A stretch of 64,000 bases of DNA. It comes from a bacterium. GTDB taxonomy: Bacteria > Bacillota_I > Bacilli_A > RF39 > UBA660. This document shows, one piece after another, positions 18,163 to 25,921 of the stretch. The number at the start of each line of letters is the position of its first letter. Position 1 is the stretch's first letter. The stretch is taken from contig JAHZBE010000008.1 of the NCBI GenBank assembly GCA_019423565.1, positions 16,131 to 80,130 of the forward strand, given 5' to 3'. The translations under genes were made by a program, and so were the position numbers. A model generated the notes under the pieces. That model saw only the letters and a program-made list of their open reading frames with translations. It did not search any database and was not told the DNA's origin.

Positions 18163-19650
18163 TTATTTAACTAATACTAAGTATATAATAGCAATAACTA
18201 ATAAGATAATAGATGTATATATTATGTTTATAAATCCATTAGGTTTATATGACATTAAATTTATATTACTATTTTTCTTTGCTTTTTCTTTTAAATTTCT
18301 TTTTTCACATAAGAGTGGATATATTTTTTCTTCTTTGTTTGACATTTTCATTTTTTCAATATGTTCTTCTTTGTTTTTAGTTATTTCTCTTTTCTTTGCA
18401 AACTTAATAGCGGCTTCTTTTATTATTTCATTTTGACAAACATTGTGTCCACCTTCTACTAAAAGACTTGTTCTTCCTAATTTACTTTCTCTTTCTTGTT
18501 GTTTTCTTATATTATATTTTACTATATCAAATTCTCTTAAATCTTTATTTGGATTTTCTTTTTTCCATTCTTCAAGTGATTCATTATACTTTCTTTGTTC
18601 ATCAAGCATATATTTATCACTATATTCTTCTTCATATTTTGCATGTGGTAATCCTTTTTCATCAACATAAAATTCTGCTGGATTATTATTATCTAGTGTT
18701 CCATTATAAATAACACCTGTTACCATGTTATCATTTATTGTTGCTCTACCTGTAGTCGCACCTAAAAAGAAACCATTATTTTTAACAATTCTTTCAGGAA
18801 AAGCATTGCCCAAACTCGCAGCATTTTTACTACCAGCTGAATGACCTTCTACTTTTATATTGTCACTCATTTTTATTCCTTGTTTCCTTAAGTATGATAT
18901 TGCATAATCACACATATTCATTTGCTGAAGCAAAACATCTTGTGATCTATTAAATTCAGAAACAATTTGTTCATTTGTCATTTGATATTTAGGTTCTAAT
19001 TTACTTTGCATTTTTATGAATGTTTCTATATTTGATTTTTGCACTCCATCTTCTATATATTCAGGATTGTATCCTACAAATCTTGGAATAATTGGCATTA
19101 TTAATGGTATTTTACCATTATTAGCCATAGTAAATTGTAATGAACTAGGATCAAGTTGACAGGAAATAGTAAATTCTTCTACACTTTTATAATCAATCAT
19201 ACCATATGGTGTATTACAACTATGTAATAATAAATTATTCATTTGTGATTTATCTATTCCATTAGGTATATATAGTATAAAAGGATAATTAAAGCCTCTT
19301 TCAATATCAGCATTTATTTTAATTAACTGACCATTTTTGCTTAATTCTTTTATTTTTTCATCAGTGTTCATTGTAACTAATTCAGTATTTTGTCTAAGTG
19401 CTAAAAAATCATTTTCTGTCTTTATATTACTATCATATTTACAAAATAATTCAAATATCCAATTTTTTTCTTCATCAGTAAGTTTACTTCTTAACTCATT
19501 ATATACTTTTACGAGTTTTTGATTATCATCTAAATTTGGAAACTTTTGATCAAGAAAGGAACTTAAACTTTTTAAAGTTATATTTACATTAAGATTATTA
19601 TATTTTTTTACATAAAATTTAAGTAATTCATCACGATAATTAGTAATCAT
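18163..19650 (-). CDS. Tail-anchored alpha/beta-hydrolase-like protein
   Basis: The 495-residue protein has a helical N-terminus and a core with FILYIPNGIDKSQMNNLLLHSC and EGHSAGSKNAASLGNAFPE. GHSAG is a G-x-S-x-G nucleophile elbow with Ser at about 271. A late LLVEGGHNVCQ may give the catalytic His. The chain ends in one hydrophobic helix (last about 22 residues), so it should be anchored with the enzyme in the cytoplasm. An upstream ATG at 19671 exists, but the AGGTGA site favours 19650. Substrate is unknown. Confidence 0.65.
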   Translation of the reverse strand: MITNYRDELLKFYVKKYNNLNVNITLKSLSSFLDQKFPNLDDNQKLVKVYNELRSKLTDEEKNWIFELFCKYDSNIKTENDFLALRQNTELVTMNTDEKIKELSKNGQLIKINADIERGFNYPFILYIPNGIDKSQMNNLLLHSCNTPYGMIDYKSVEEFTISCQLDPSSLQFTMANNGKIPLIMPIIPRFVGYNPEYIEDGVQKSNIETFIKMQSKLEPKYQMTNEQIVSEFNRSQDVLLQQMNMCDYAISYLRKQGIKMSDNIKVEGHSAGSKNAASLGNAFPERIVKNNGFFLGATTGRATINDNMVTGVIYNGTLDNNNPAEFYVDEKGLPHAKYEEEYSDKYMLDEQRKYNESLEEWKKENPNKDLREFDIVKYNIRKQQERESKLGRTSLLVEGGHNVCQNEIIKEAAIKFAKKREITKNKEEHIEKMKMSNKEEKIYPLLCEKRNLKEKAKKNSNINLMSYKPNGFINIIYTSIILLVIAIIYLVLVK

Positions 19651-19691
19651 CAGTAGCTTTTCACCTACCATTCTTATAGTTTATTATAACA

Positions 19692-19730
19692 TAAAAAAAC
19701 TATAATTAAATTAATAATTACAGTTTTATA
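19692..19730 (-). terminator. Intrinsic terminator after the 19726 gene
   Basis: On the minus strand AAAACTGTAATTA pairs with TAATTATAGTTTT across a short loop, followed by T. It separates this gene from the hydrolase-like gene. Confidence 0.65.
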
Positions 19731-20862
19731 AAATCATTATTAATACTACTATTGCAAGAGCAATAGCAATTATAGATAATAATACTATATTACTAAATCC
19801 CCATTTATTGTCAGGATTTTTTAAAGTCATTACCTGTTTATTTTCTTTTTTTAGTTCTATTTTTTCTGATAATATTCCTACTAATTTTTCATAGTATTCT
19901 CTTTCAAGAGGTGCAAGAGCAAGCATTGCATCTGGATTTTTATAATATTTTTTAAGATTTTCAGCAACTTCTTCTCTCTTTGCTGGTTCTATTCCTTCAG
20001 CATTTATTATATCTGGAATATCTTCAAATTCATTAAACTCATTAACGCTAGTATTATCAGTAGCATATGACTCACCATTATTTTCATTAGAAGATACATT
20101 ATTATTTTCATTACTTATTTCTTGAGCTCTATAATTTGCTTCTTTTGGGCTTTGTACTTCAGCCTTTTGTTTTTCATCATTATATGCACCTTCAATAATT
20201 TTTCCATCTTTATCAAGCGCAACAATATCTTCCAAATTTACATATACAACTCCTAATTTTTCTTTGTTTTTCAAAATTTCATCTAAACATTTCTTCTTTT
20301 TTTCTTCTAAATTATCTATTTCTTTTTGATGATCATTTAAATCACCAATATAAATCATTTTAAGTTCTATATTTTTTTCTTTTAATTTTTCATTTAATAT
20401 AGCAGTTGAATTTGCCTTATAATCATCTGATTGAAAATCCTCATTATTATTTTGTTCTTCTTTTAAAAACTCAACAAGAGTTCCATCACTTGGATTTTCA
20501 AGTAATCTTTTTCTACCAATTTTAGAATCATAAAAAGAAAATATTTCTTTACCACTATTTAAATATTTATGTTCTATATCATTAATATCTACACCAAATG
20601 TTTTACTAATTACTTCTTCATTTGATTTTGCTTCCTTTAATTCCTTTTGATTTAAATAATCATTTAAAATATTCATTCTAGTTTCATCACTAAAACTTCC
20701 TTTTAACTTATTGACCATTTCATTAAATTCTGAATCTGTTTTACACAAATTATTTACTTCAAGTATTGCTTTTTTTTCTTCTGCATTAAGTGTACTCAAA
20801 TTAGGATTATTTAAAAACTTAATAAATAATTTTACATTTTTTTCTATTTCTTTATTCTCCAT
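19726..20862 (-). CDS. Tail-anchored helical protein of unknown function
   Basis: The 378-residue protein is acidic and mostly helical, with a low-complexity Asn/Glu/Ser stretch (about 245-285). It ends in one membrane helix (SNIVLLSIIAIALAIVVLIMIL). With no N-terminal signal, it should be inserted as a tail-anchored protein facing the cytoplasm, like the hydrolase-like protein next to it. No domain is recognised. A GGAG site precedes the ATG. Confidence 0.65.
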   Translation of the reverse strand: MENKEIEKNVKLFIKFLNNPNLSTLNAEEKKAILEVNNLCKTDSEFNEMVNKLKGSFSDETRMNILNDYLNQKELKEAKSNEEVISKTFGVDINDIEHKYLNSGKEIFSFYDSKIGRKRLLENPSDGTLVEFLKEEQNNNEDFQSDDYKANSTAILNEKLKEKNIELKMIYIGDLNDHQKEIDNLEEKKKKCLDEILKNKEKLGVVYVNLEDIVALDKDGKIIEGAYNDEKQKAEVQSPKEANYRAQEISNENNNVSSNENNGESYATDNTSVNEFNEFEDIPDIINAEGIEPAKREEVAENLKKYYKNPDAMLALAPLEREYYEKLVGILSEKIELKKENKQVMTLKNPDNKWGFSNIVLLSIIAIALAIVVLIMIL

Positions 20863-20938
20863 AACTTACTCCTACCTTTATTTTATTATATCATCATTTA
20901 AAAAAATATGATATTATATTTTATAGGTGATTTACATT

Positions 20939-21241
20939 ATGAAAAAATTTACTATGAAAGATGAAAAATTTATATGTGAAAATTGTGGTAAGGAAGTTTT
21001 ACCACTTGGATATACTGCAAGAGATCATTGTAATTATTGCTTATATTCAAAACACTTAGATATATTTCCTGGTGATAGAGAAAATACTTGCCTGGGAAAA
21101 CTAAAACCTATTGGAATAGAAAAATTTAAAGATACATATAAGATAATTTATAAATGTGAAAAATGTAATAAATTACATAAAAATATAATGGCTAAAGATG
21201 ATAATTTTGATTTAATAATTGAGTTATCTAAAGCAGAATAA
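20939..21241 (+). CDS. RNHCP domain zinc-ribbon protein
   Basis: The 100-residue protein has four CxxC-like pairs and the order FICENCGKEV, ARDHCNYCLYSKHLDIFPGDRENTC, YKCEKCNKLH, typical of the RNHCP family (named after the RNHCP motif, here RDHCNYC). The family probably binds zinc; its role is unknown. A GTG at 20927 is in frame, but an AGGTG site precedes the ATG at 20939, giving MKKFTMKDEKF. It is divergent from the gene ending at 20862. Confidence 0.88.
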   Translation: MKKFTMKDEKFICENCGKEVLPLGYTARDHCNYCLYSKHLDIFPGDRENTCLGKLKPIGIEKFKDTYKIIYKCEKCNKLHKNIMAKDDNFDLIIELSKAE

Positions 21242-21269
21242 AATGTTAGAAATAAAGTTAATTTATTGT

Positions 21270-21308
21270 AAAAAAATTATGAAATTTTAAATTCATAATT
21301 TTTTTATT
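21270..21308 (+). terminator. Intrinsic terminator after the RNHCP gene
   Basis: AAAAATTATGAA pairs with TTCATAATTTTT around a short loop and runs into T. It serves the plus-strand RNHCP gene; the A-rich left side may also help the converging HD gene. Confidence 0.75.
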
Positions 21309-21388
21309 ATTTATTTTTAATCTTTCTATTATTTGAAAATTCATAATATTTTATTATTAAAAAATCCACAAAAGCTAATAACACTAAA

Positions 21389-22186
21389 TCAATAATTGTT
21401 CCTATATATACAATTATACTCCATGATAATATATTTATTTCCTTTATTTCTTATTTTTTCTATTTTTTCTTTAGTATCATCTAATTCATAGTTGAATCTA
21501 TCAATTAATTTATTTACATAGTTATTTTCTTTAATATAAAGCAGACTTTCTTTAAAATATAATCCATATATAAATGCAATATAAGAAATCCATATATCAG
21601 CAGGTGTTTTTCTATCTTTACTTAATATAGTTTTTTCATTCATAAAATCATTAAAAATATTATCTGATATTAATGAATTTTCAATTTCCTCCTGTGTTAT
21701 ATTTGCCATCGTATAAATATCATCTTCATACTTTGCTCTAAAAGAATCTAATTTGTCAGCATCTCTTATTATTTTTGAATGCAATATTTGCACCTTATTC
21801 ATATTATCAAAATCAACTATATACTTACTATGATTAGATATTGCTATCTTTATAATATCATCATATTTATTATCTTTAACAAATTCTCTTATTAAATTAT
21901 TTTCAAATAACAATTTAACTCCTAGTGTAGCATGATCATACTTATTTATATCTTCTCTAAAACTTTTTAATTCCTTTGCTTGATCAAATCTTCCAATATC
22001 ATGTAAAAGGGCAATTATAAGAGCAATTTCTTTATTTTCATTATCTATGTTCATTTTATCACATAAATATCTAGCATTATCAACCACATGAAATGTATGA
22101 TTTAATTTATGCTTTATTTTTTCATCATTTAAATCATAACTATTATTAATAAAATTTATAAATCTATCTTTTGCATATTCGAACAT
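21389..22186 (-). CDS. HD-domain phosphohydrolase
   Basis: The 265-residue protein has HTFHVVDNARYL, then IALIIALLHDIGRFDQ (the HD pair), HATLGVKLLFE and later ISNHSKYIVD, the metal-binding pattern of HD hydrolases that act on nucleotides or phosphate esters. The substrate cannot be read from the sequence. A second frame at the 3' end codes for a hydrophobic segment (see findings), so the true C-terminus may have been a membrane helix. A GAGAGGA site precedes the ATG. Confidence 0.85.
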   Translation of the reverse strand: MFEYAKDRFINFINNSYDLNDEKIKHKLNHTFHVVDNARYLCDKMNIDNENKEIALIIALLHDIGRFDQAKELKSFREDINKYDHATLGVKLLFENNLIREFVKDNKYDDIIKIAISNHSKYIVDFDNMNKVQILHSKIIRDADKLDSFRAKYEDDIYTMANITQEEIENSLISDNIFNDFMNEKTILSKDRKTPADIWISYIAFIYGLYFKESLLYIKENNYVNKLIDRFNYELDDTKEKIEKIRNKGNKYIIMEYNCIYRNNY

Positions 22187-22329
22187 ATAATAATCCTCTC
22201 AATTTACAATTTTTCATCTATAGGTATTTTCCTATAAAGGTATTATATCATAAAATATACAATATTTTTTTAAATATAAATTTAATAAAAATATTAATAT
22301 TTAAAAAAAACTTTTTTAGAGGTATTTTT

Positions 22330-22680
22330 TTAATTTTTTGGTTTAAATATCATAGTAAATATAAATGCAAATATTATAGTAGCAGTTATACCTGTTGCGG
22401 TTAAAGAAAACATTCCTGTAAATAAACCTAAAAGTCCATCAACTTTTGCTTTAGCAAGTGCTCCATGAATTAATAAGTGTCCAAAACTAGTAATGCATAC
22501 AATTGCTCCTGCACCAAATTTATCTACAAATAAATCATATATTGAAAATGTATCTAGAGCTGCTCCTATTACTACAAATAAACTTGTAATATGTCCTGGT
22601 AATAATTTAGTATTGTCAAGTATTATTTGACCTATTAAACATACTATTCCTGCAAATAAAAATGAATAAATAAATTCCAT
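22330..22680 (-). CDS. spoVAE: Stage V sporulation protein AE (SpoVAEb type)
   Basis: SpoVA proteins form the inner-membrane channel that takes up calcium-dipicolinate during sporulation and releases it in germination. The 116-residue protein has three membrane helices with QIILDNTKLLPGHITSLFVVIGA, VDKFGAGAIVCITSFGHLLIHG and a GLFTGMFSLTATGITATI end, as in SpoVAEb. It starts 1 bp after spoVAD. Confidence 0.95.
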   Translation of the reverse strand: MEFIYSFLFAGIVCLIGQIILDNTKLLPGHITSLFVVIGAALDTFSIYDLFVDKFGAGAIVCITSFGHLLIHGALAKAKVDGLLGLFTGMFSLTATGITATIIFAFIFTMIFKPKN

Positions 22681-22681
22681 A

Positions 22682-23668
22682 TTATATTACCTCCAAACAT
22701 ACAGCATGACTTACTGATGGTATACTAAATTTTTGATTACAAGTTGTTGGACTCATAAGTGCACCTGTTGCGATTAATAAAACTTTTTTTATTATTCTTT
22801 GCTTCATTTTAGGAATAATACTAGAGTATACAACTAGTGGCATACAAGATGGACCTGATCCACCTGCATATATATTTTCTTTATAATCATATATCATAGT
22901 TGCAGTGTCATCATAATTCTTATCTAATTTTATATTGTATTCTTTTTCACATATTTCTTTAAATATATCTTTACCATAAACACCTAAATCTCCAGTTAAA
23001 ATTAAATCGTAGTCACTTACTTTTGTCTTAGTTTGCTTTAAGTGTTCATTTAATGTGTATGCTGCGCTTGGACTCATAACTGCGCCCATATCAAATACAT
23101 TATCTACTCCCATATCTATTACTTTACCAATAGTTGCGCTAGTTACTTTTATATCTGTTTTAGCATTTGTAAGCATTAATGATGCTGCTCCTGTTACAGT
23201 AAATGTAGTTGTTTTTGGTTTTGGCGCACCATACTCAACTGGATTTCTAAATTGCCTTTCACTTGTCATATTGTGTGAAGATGTTGTACATATTGCTTTC
23301 TTATTTTTTTCATTTTCTAAAATAGATGCTGCGATTAATATTTCTTCACAAACAGATGCACAAGCATTATATACTCCTAAAAAAGGAATATTAAGATTTG
23401 AATATACAAAATTGGATATTGTAAGTTGATTCATTAAATCGGCACTTATTCCAAAAGAAATATCTTCTTCATTATATTTAGTTTTATCAAGTAAAATTTT
23501 AATAGACTCTTTTAGTTCCTTCATTTCACATTTTTCAAATGTTTTTTCTCCATCATAAAAGTCAGTAAACTTTTTATCAAAATTATCTTTTAATGGTCCT
23601 TCTATTACAAATGGACCTGCAACTGTGCTTACATTTTCTACATATACATTATTAAATTTTATAGTCAT
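22682..23668 (-). CDS. spoVAD: Stage V sporulation protein AD
   Basis: SpoVAD is a thiolase-fold protein that binds dipicolinic acid on the outer face of the spore inner membrane. The 328-residue product shows VAGPFVIEGPLKDNFDK, FGISADLMNQLTISNFVYSNLNIPFLGVYNACAS, CTTSSHNMTSERQFRNPVEYGAPKPKT and GGSGPSCMP, all typical. It lies between spoVAC (3 bp) and spoVAE. Confidence 0.96.
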   Translation of the reverse strand: MTIKFNNVYVENVSTVAGPFVIEGPLKDNFDKKFTDFYDGEKTFEKCEMKELKESIKILLDKTKYNEEDISFGISADLMNQLTISNFVYSNLNIPFLGVYNACASVCEEILIAASILENEKNKKAICTTSSHNMTSERQFRNPVEYGAPKPKTTTFTVTGAASLMLTNAKTDIKVTSATIGKVIDMGVDNVFDMGAVMSPSAAYTLNEHLKQTKTKVSDYDLILTGDLGVYGKDIFKEICEKEYNIKLDKNYDDTATMIYDYKENIYAGGSGPSCMPLVVYSSIIPKMKQRIIKKVLLIATGALMSPTTCNQKFSIPSVSHAVCLEVI

Positions 23669-23671
23669 TTT

Positions 23672-24112
23672 CTAACCTCCAAAAAATACGAATCTAATTA
23701 TTCCAAATACATATGCTGCGACTACTCCATAAAGAATAACACTACCTGATAATTTAAAAATATTAGATCCTATTCCCATTACAAGTCCTTCATGTTTATA
23801 TTCAAGTGCACTTGATGTTGTCGCATGTGCAAATCCACTTATTGGGATAAATAATCCTGCTCCTGCTTTTGATACCCAGTTATCAAAAAATCCAAGTGCT
23901 GTAAATAAACATGCTAGAAATATTATTGTAACCATCATTAAACTTACCGCCACACTTTGACTTACTCCATCAATCATTAAATACACTTTTATTAATACTT
24001 CACCAATTAATCCAACAAGTCCACCAACTAAAAATGCTATAATCATATTTTTTACTTTGTTTTCTTTTGGACTATGTTTGTCTACTATTTTTTTGTATTC
24101 TTGTTTGTTCAT
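23672..24112 (-). CDS. spoVAC: Stage V sporulation protein AC
   Basis: SpoVAC is the mechanosensitive channel-like membrane part of the dipicolinate transporter. The 146-residue protein starts with YKKIVDKHSPKENKVKN and has several helices with FLVGGLVGLIGEVLI, GFFDNWVSKAGAGLFIPISGFAHATTSSALEYKHEG and GSVILYGVVAAY. It heads the spoVAC-D-E set, 62 bp after sigF. A terminator and a possible forespore promoter lie in that gap. Confidence 0.96.
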   Translation of the reverse strand: MNKQEYKKIVDKHSPKENKVKNMIIAFLVGGLVGLIGEVLIKVYLMIDGVSQSVAVSLMMVTIIFLACLFTALGFFDNWVSKAGAGLFIPISGFAHATTSSALEYKHEGLVMGIGSNIFKLSGSVILYGVVAAYVFGIIRFVFFGG

Positions 24113-24130
24113 ATTTTTTCACCATTTGTA

Positions 24131-24157
24131 TTATTAACAAAAAAAATTTTTTTATAC
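24131..24157 (-). promoter_or_regulatory. Possible forespore sigma (SigF/SigG) promoter of spoVAC
   Basis: On the minus strand GTATA (24153-24157) lies about 16 bp before TAATAATA, similar to forespore -35 (G-A/T-ATA) and -10 (CATAATA-like) elements. In Bacillus the spoVA operon is SigG-controlled. The match is imperfect and the DNA is very AT-rich, so this is only suggestive. Confidence 0.3.
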
Positions 24158-24192
24158 AAAAAAAAGGATAAACTTATGCACATAGTTTATCC
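24158..24192 (-). terminator. Intrinsic terminator overlapping the end of sigF
   Basis: On the minus strand GGATAAACT, a nine-base loop and AGTTTATCC are followed by eight T. The stem contains the last sigF codons. It should stop most transcripts before spoVAC, which separates sigF from spoVA expression. Confidence 0.88.
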
Positions 24193-24836
24193 GATAAATC
24201 ATCTAATATTTTTCTTTCTAGTCTATATACTTTTACTTGACTAATATTATTTTCTTTTGCGATTTCTGTTTGTGTTTTACCTTCATAATATCTTTGGTAT
24301 ATTAATTTTTGATCTTCTTTTTTCAAATTACTTAATGCTTCTTTTAAACTTATTAAATCTATTTTATCTAATTTTTCTTCACTTGCAATTACATCTTTTA
24401 TAGATATATTATCATTATCTTCATTTACACTTTCATCTATACTTTGTACATTTTGATTTAAATTTAAAACTTCTAATACTTTACTTTTTTCTTCATTAAC
24501 TATCATGCACAAAATATCTAAACTAGGATATTCTCCTTTACTTTTAAAATAATGATCTTTTGCTATATCTACTTTTTTCTTTAATTTAAAAATATCTCTA
24601 CTTATTTTAATATTCTTGTCTTCTCTCAAATACTTTAATACTTCACCTAATATATATTTTTCACAAAATGTTGAAAATTTTATTCCAAGCGTAGGATCAA
24701 AATTATTTGCTGCCTTTATAACTCCCATTTTACCAGCCTGCATTAAATCTTCTCTATTATAACTACTTGCGTACTTATTAACGATAAAAGATACTTTATT
24801 TTCCATCTCTACAGCTAGTTCATTTGTTAAAATCAT
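24174..24836 (-). CDS. sigF: RNA polymerase sporulation sigma factor, SigF-like
   Basis: SigF is the first forespore-specific sigma factor. The 220-residue protein has region 2 (REDLMQAGKMGVIKAANNFDPTLGIKFSTFCEKYILGEVLKYLRED), region 3 (ISRDIFKLKKKVD) and region 4 with a helix-turn-helix (YEGKTQTEIAKENNISQVKVYRLERKIL). Its place between a spoIIAA-like gene (ATGA overlap) and the spoVA genes fits spoIIAC, so SigF is more likely than SigG. There is no spoIIAB before it, and region 2 is diverged from Bacillus SigF. Confidence 0.85.
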   Translation of the reverse strand: MILTNELAVEMENKVSFIVNKYASSYNREDLMQAGKMGVIKAANNFDPTLGIKFSTFCEKYILGEVLKYLREDKNIKISRDIFKLKKKVDIAKDHYFKSKGEYPSLDILCMIVNEEKSKVLEVLNLNQNVQSIDESVNEDNDNISIKDVIASEEKLDKIDLISLKEALSNLKKEDQKLIYQRYYEGKTQTEIAKENNISQVKVYRLERKILDDLSDKLCA

Positions 24837-25141
24837 ATACTTAAAAGTTTAAGTGCTGATAATTCATCAGATACATATTCTAAATCATAAGCACTCATTT
24901 CATCACCACATATAAGCATTCTTCCATCGTTTTCTTCTAATACTCTTTTACATCTTTCAAATAATGGTACATTACCTTTAATAATTAAATTACTCGTATT
25001 AAAAACAATAAATCTAATTCCACCATCTCTTATTATTTCAAAAACCTTTTCTTCTACATCAAAAGAACTTATTTCATTTAGTAAACCTGTTAATCTAACA
25101 AATAAAACTCCTCTTGTAAATTCAATATTTACATCTACCAT
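24833..25141 (-). CDS. SpoIIAA-like STAS protein lacking the phospho-serine
   Basis: SpoIIAA is the anti-anti-sigma factor that frees SigF from SpoIIAB. The 102-residue product aligns over its length: NIEFTRGVLFVRLTGLLNE matches the first strands, and IRFIVFNTSNL the strand before the switch loop. Where SpoIIAA has the phosphorylated serine (FMDSSGLG) this protein has LIIKGNVP (about 52-59), with no Ser or Thr. An ATG at 25150 is in frame, but it overlaps the GAGGG ribosome site, which points to 25141. It overlaps sigF by ATGA. Synteny supports spoIIAA, but its working must differ. Confidence 0.7.
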   Translation of the reverse strand: MVDVNIEFTRGVLFVRLTGLLNEISSFDVEEKVFEIIRDGGIRFIVFNTSNLIIKGNVPLFERCKRVLEENDGRMLICGDEMSAYDLEYVSDELSALKLLSI

Positions 25142-25203
25142 TTTTTTCATCCCTCTTCTTTCATAAATATTAAAGCACTAATAATATACCTTTTAAATAC
25201 TTT

Positions 25204-25237
25204 AGACAAAACATTACAAAATTCGACTTAACTTTTT
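25204..25237 (-). promoter_or_regulatory. Possible Spo0A boxes upstream of the spoIIAA-like gene
   Basis: On the minus strand AAGTCGAA and, about 15 bp later, TTTGTCTAA resemble the 0A box TTTGTCRAA with one or two mismatches each. In spore formers the spoIIA operon is switched on by Spo0A-P with SigH, so sites here would make sense. They are weaker than the sites before spo0A. Confidence 0.4.
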
Positions 25238-25341
25238 TTCGAGCATTTTTGCTCTCATATATTATTTACTCCGTTTATACCCAAAATTCCCCTATACTTA
25301 TCAAATTTTTTATGATATATTTAAAAATGAAAGGAGAAAAT

Positions 25342-25839
25342 ATGAAAAAGGGTTTAAAAATTTTATTTATTTCACTATTTGTAATTTTAATTTCAGGTTG
25401 TGGTAATGAAAAAACTAATGTTAATACAAATAAGGATACAGCTAAAGAAACTATAAACACTTGTACTTTAAGTTCTGATCAATCTTCTAATGGATATACA
25501 CTATCTTCAAATTATGAAATTCATTCAAAAGATGGACTAGTTAATAGCGTTACAACTAAAGAAACAGTTGAATCAGATAATGAACAAGTAAGATCTTATT
25601 TCAAAAAGACATTAGAAGATTCTTATAATACTGCAAATGAAAGTTATGGTGGTTATACTTATAATGTCACAGAAGATGGAAATAAAGTTATTTCTGATGT
25701 AACAATCGATTATTCTAAAATGGATTTAGAAAAATTTGTTAATGACAATTCACAAATGAAATCTTACATAAAAAATAATAAAATATCTTTAGATGGAATG
25801 AAAAAAATATATGAAGCTTTAGGAGCAACTTGTAATTAG
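25342..25839 (+). CDS. Predicted lipoprotein, DUF1307-like
   Basis: The 165-residue protein begins MKKGLKILFISLFVILISGCGN, a lipoprotein signal with lipobox ISGC (Cys about 19), so it is membrane-anchored outside. The domain with CTLSSDQSSNGYTLSSNYEIHSKDGLVNSVTTKETVES resembles YehR/DUF1307-type lipoproteins. A longer frame begins at 25249, but AAGGAG just before 25342 fixes the start. A terminator follows. Confidence 0.75.
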   Translation: MKKGLKILFISLFVILISGCGNEKTNVNTNKDTAKETINTCTLSSDQSSNGYTLSSNYEIHSKDGLVNSVTTKETVESDNEQVRSYFKKTLEDSYNTANESYGGYTYNVTEDGNKVISDVTIDYSKMDLEKFVNDNSQMKSYIKNNKISLDGMKKIYEALGATCN

Positions 25840-25868
25840 ACTATACTATTTAGTATAGTTTTTTCTTT
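25838..25868 (+). terminator. Intrinsic terminator after the 25342 lipoprotein gene
   Basis: ACTATACT, a short loop and AGTATAGT are followed by TTTTTTC. It lies right after the stop codon and before the P-ATPase gene. Confidence 0.8.
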
Positions 25869-25921
25869 TATTTAGTGATATACTTAAAGTATGTAATATA
25901 GAAAAATAGGAGAAAAAAAAG

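Noticed and set aside
22682..23668. SpoVAD as a lipid-synthesis ketoacyl synthase
   Set aside because: The fold is related, but the flanking spoVAC/spoVAE and the SpoVAD-specific blocks make the spore protein certain.
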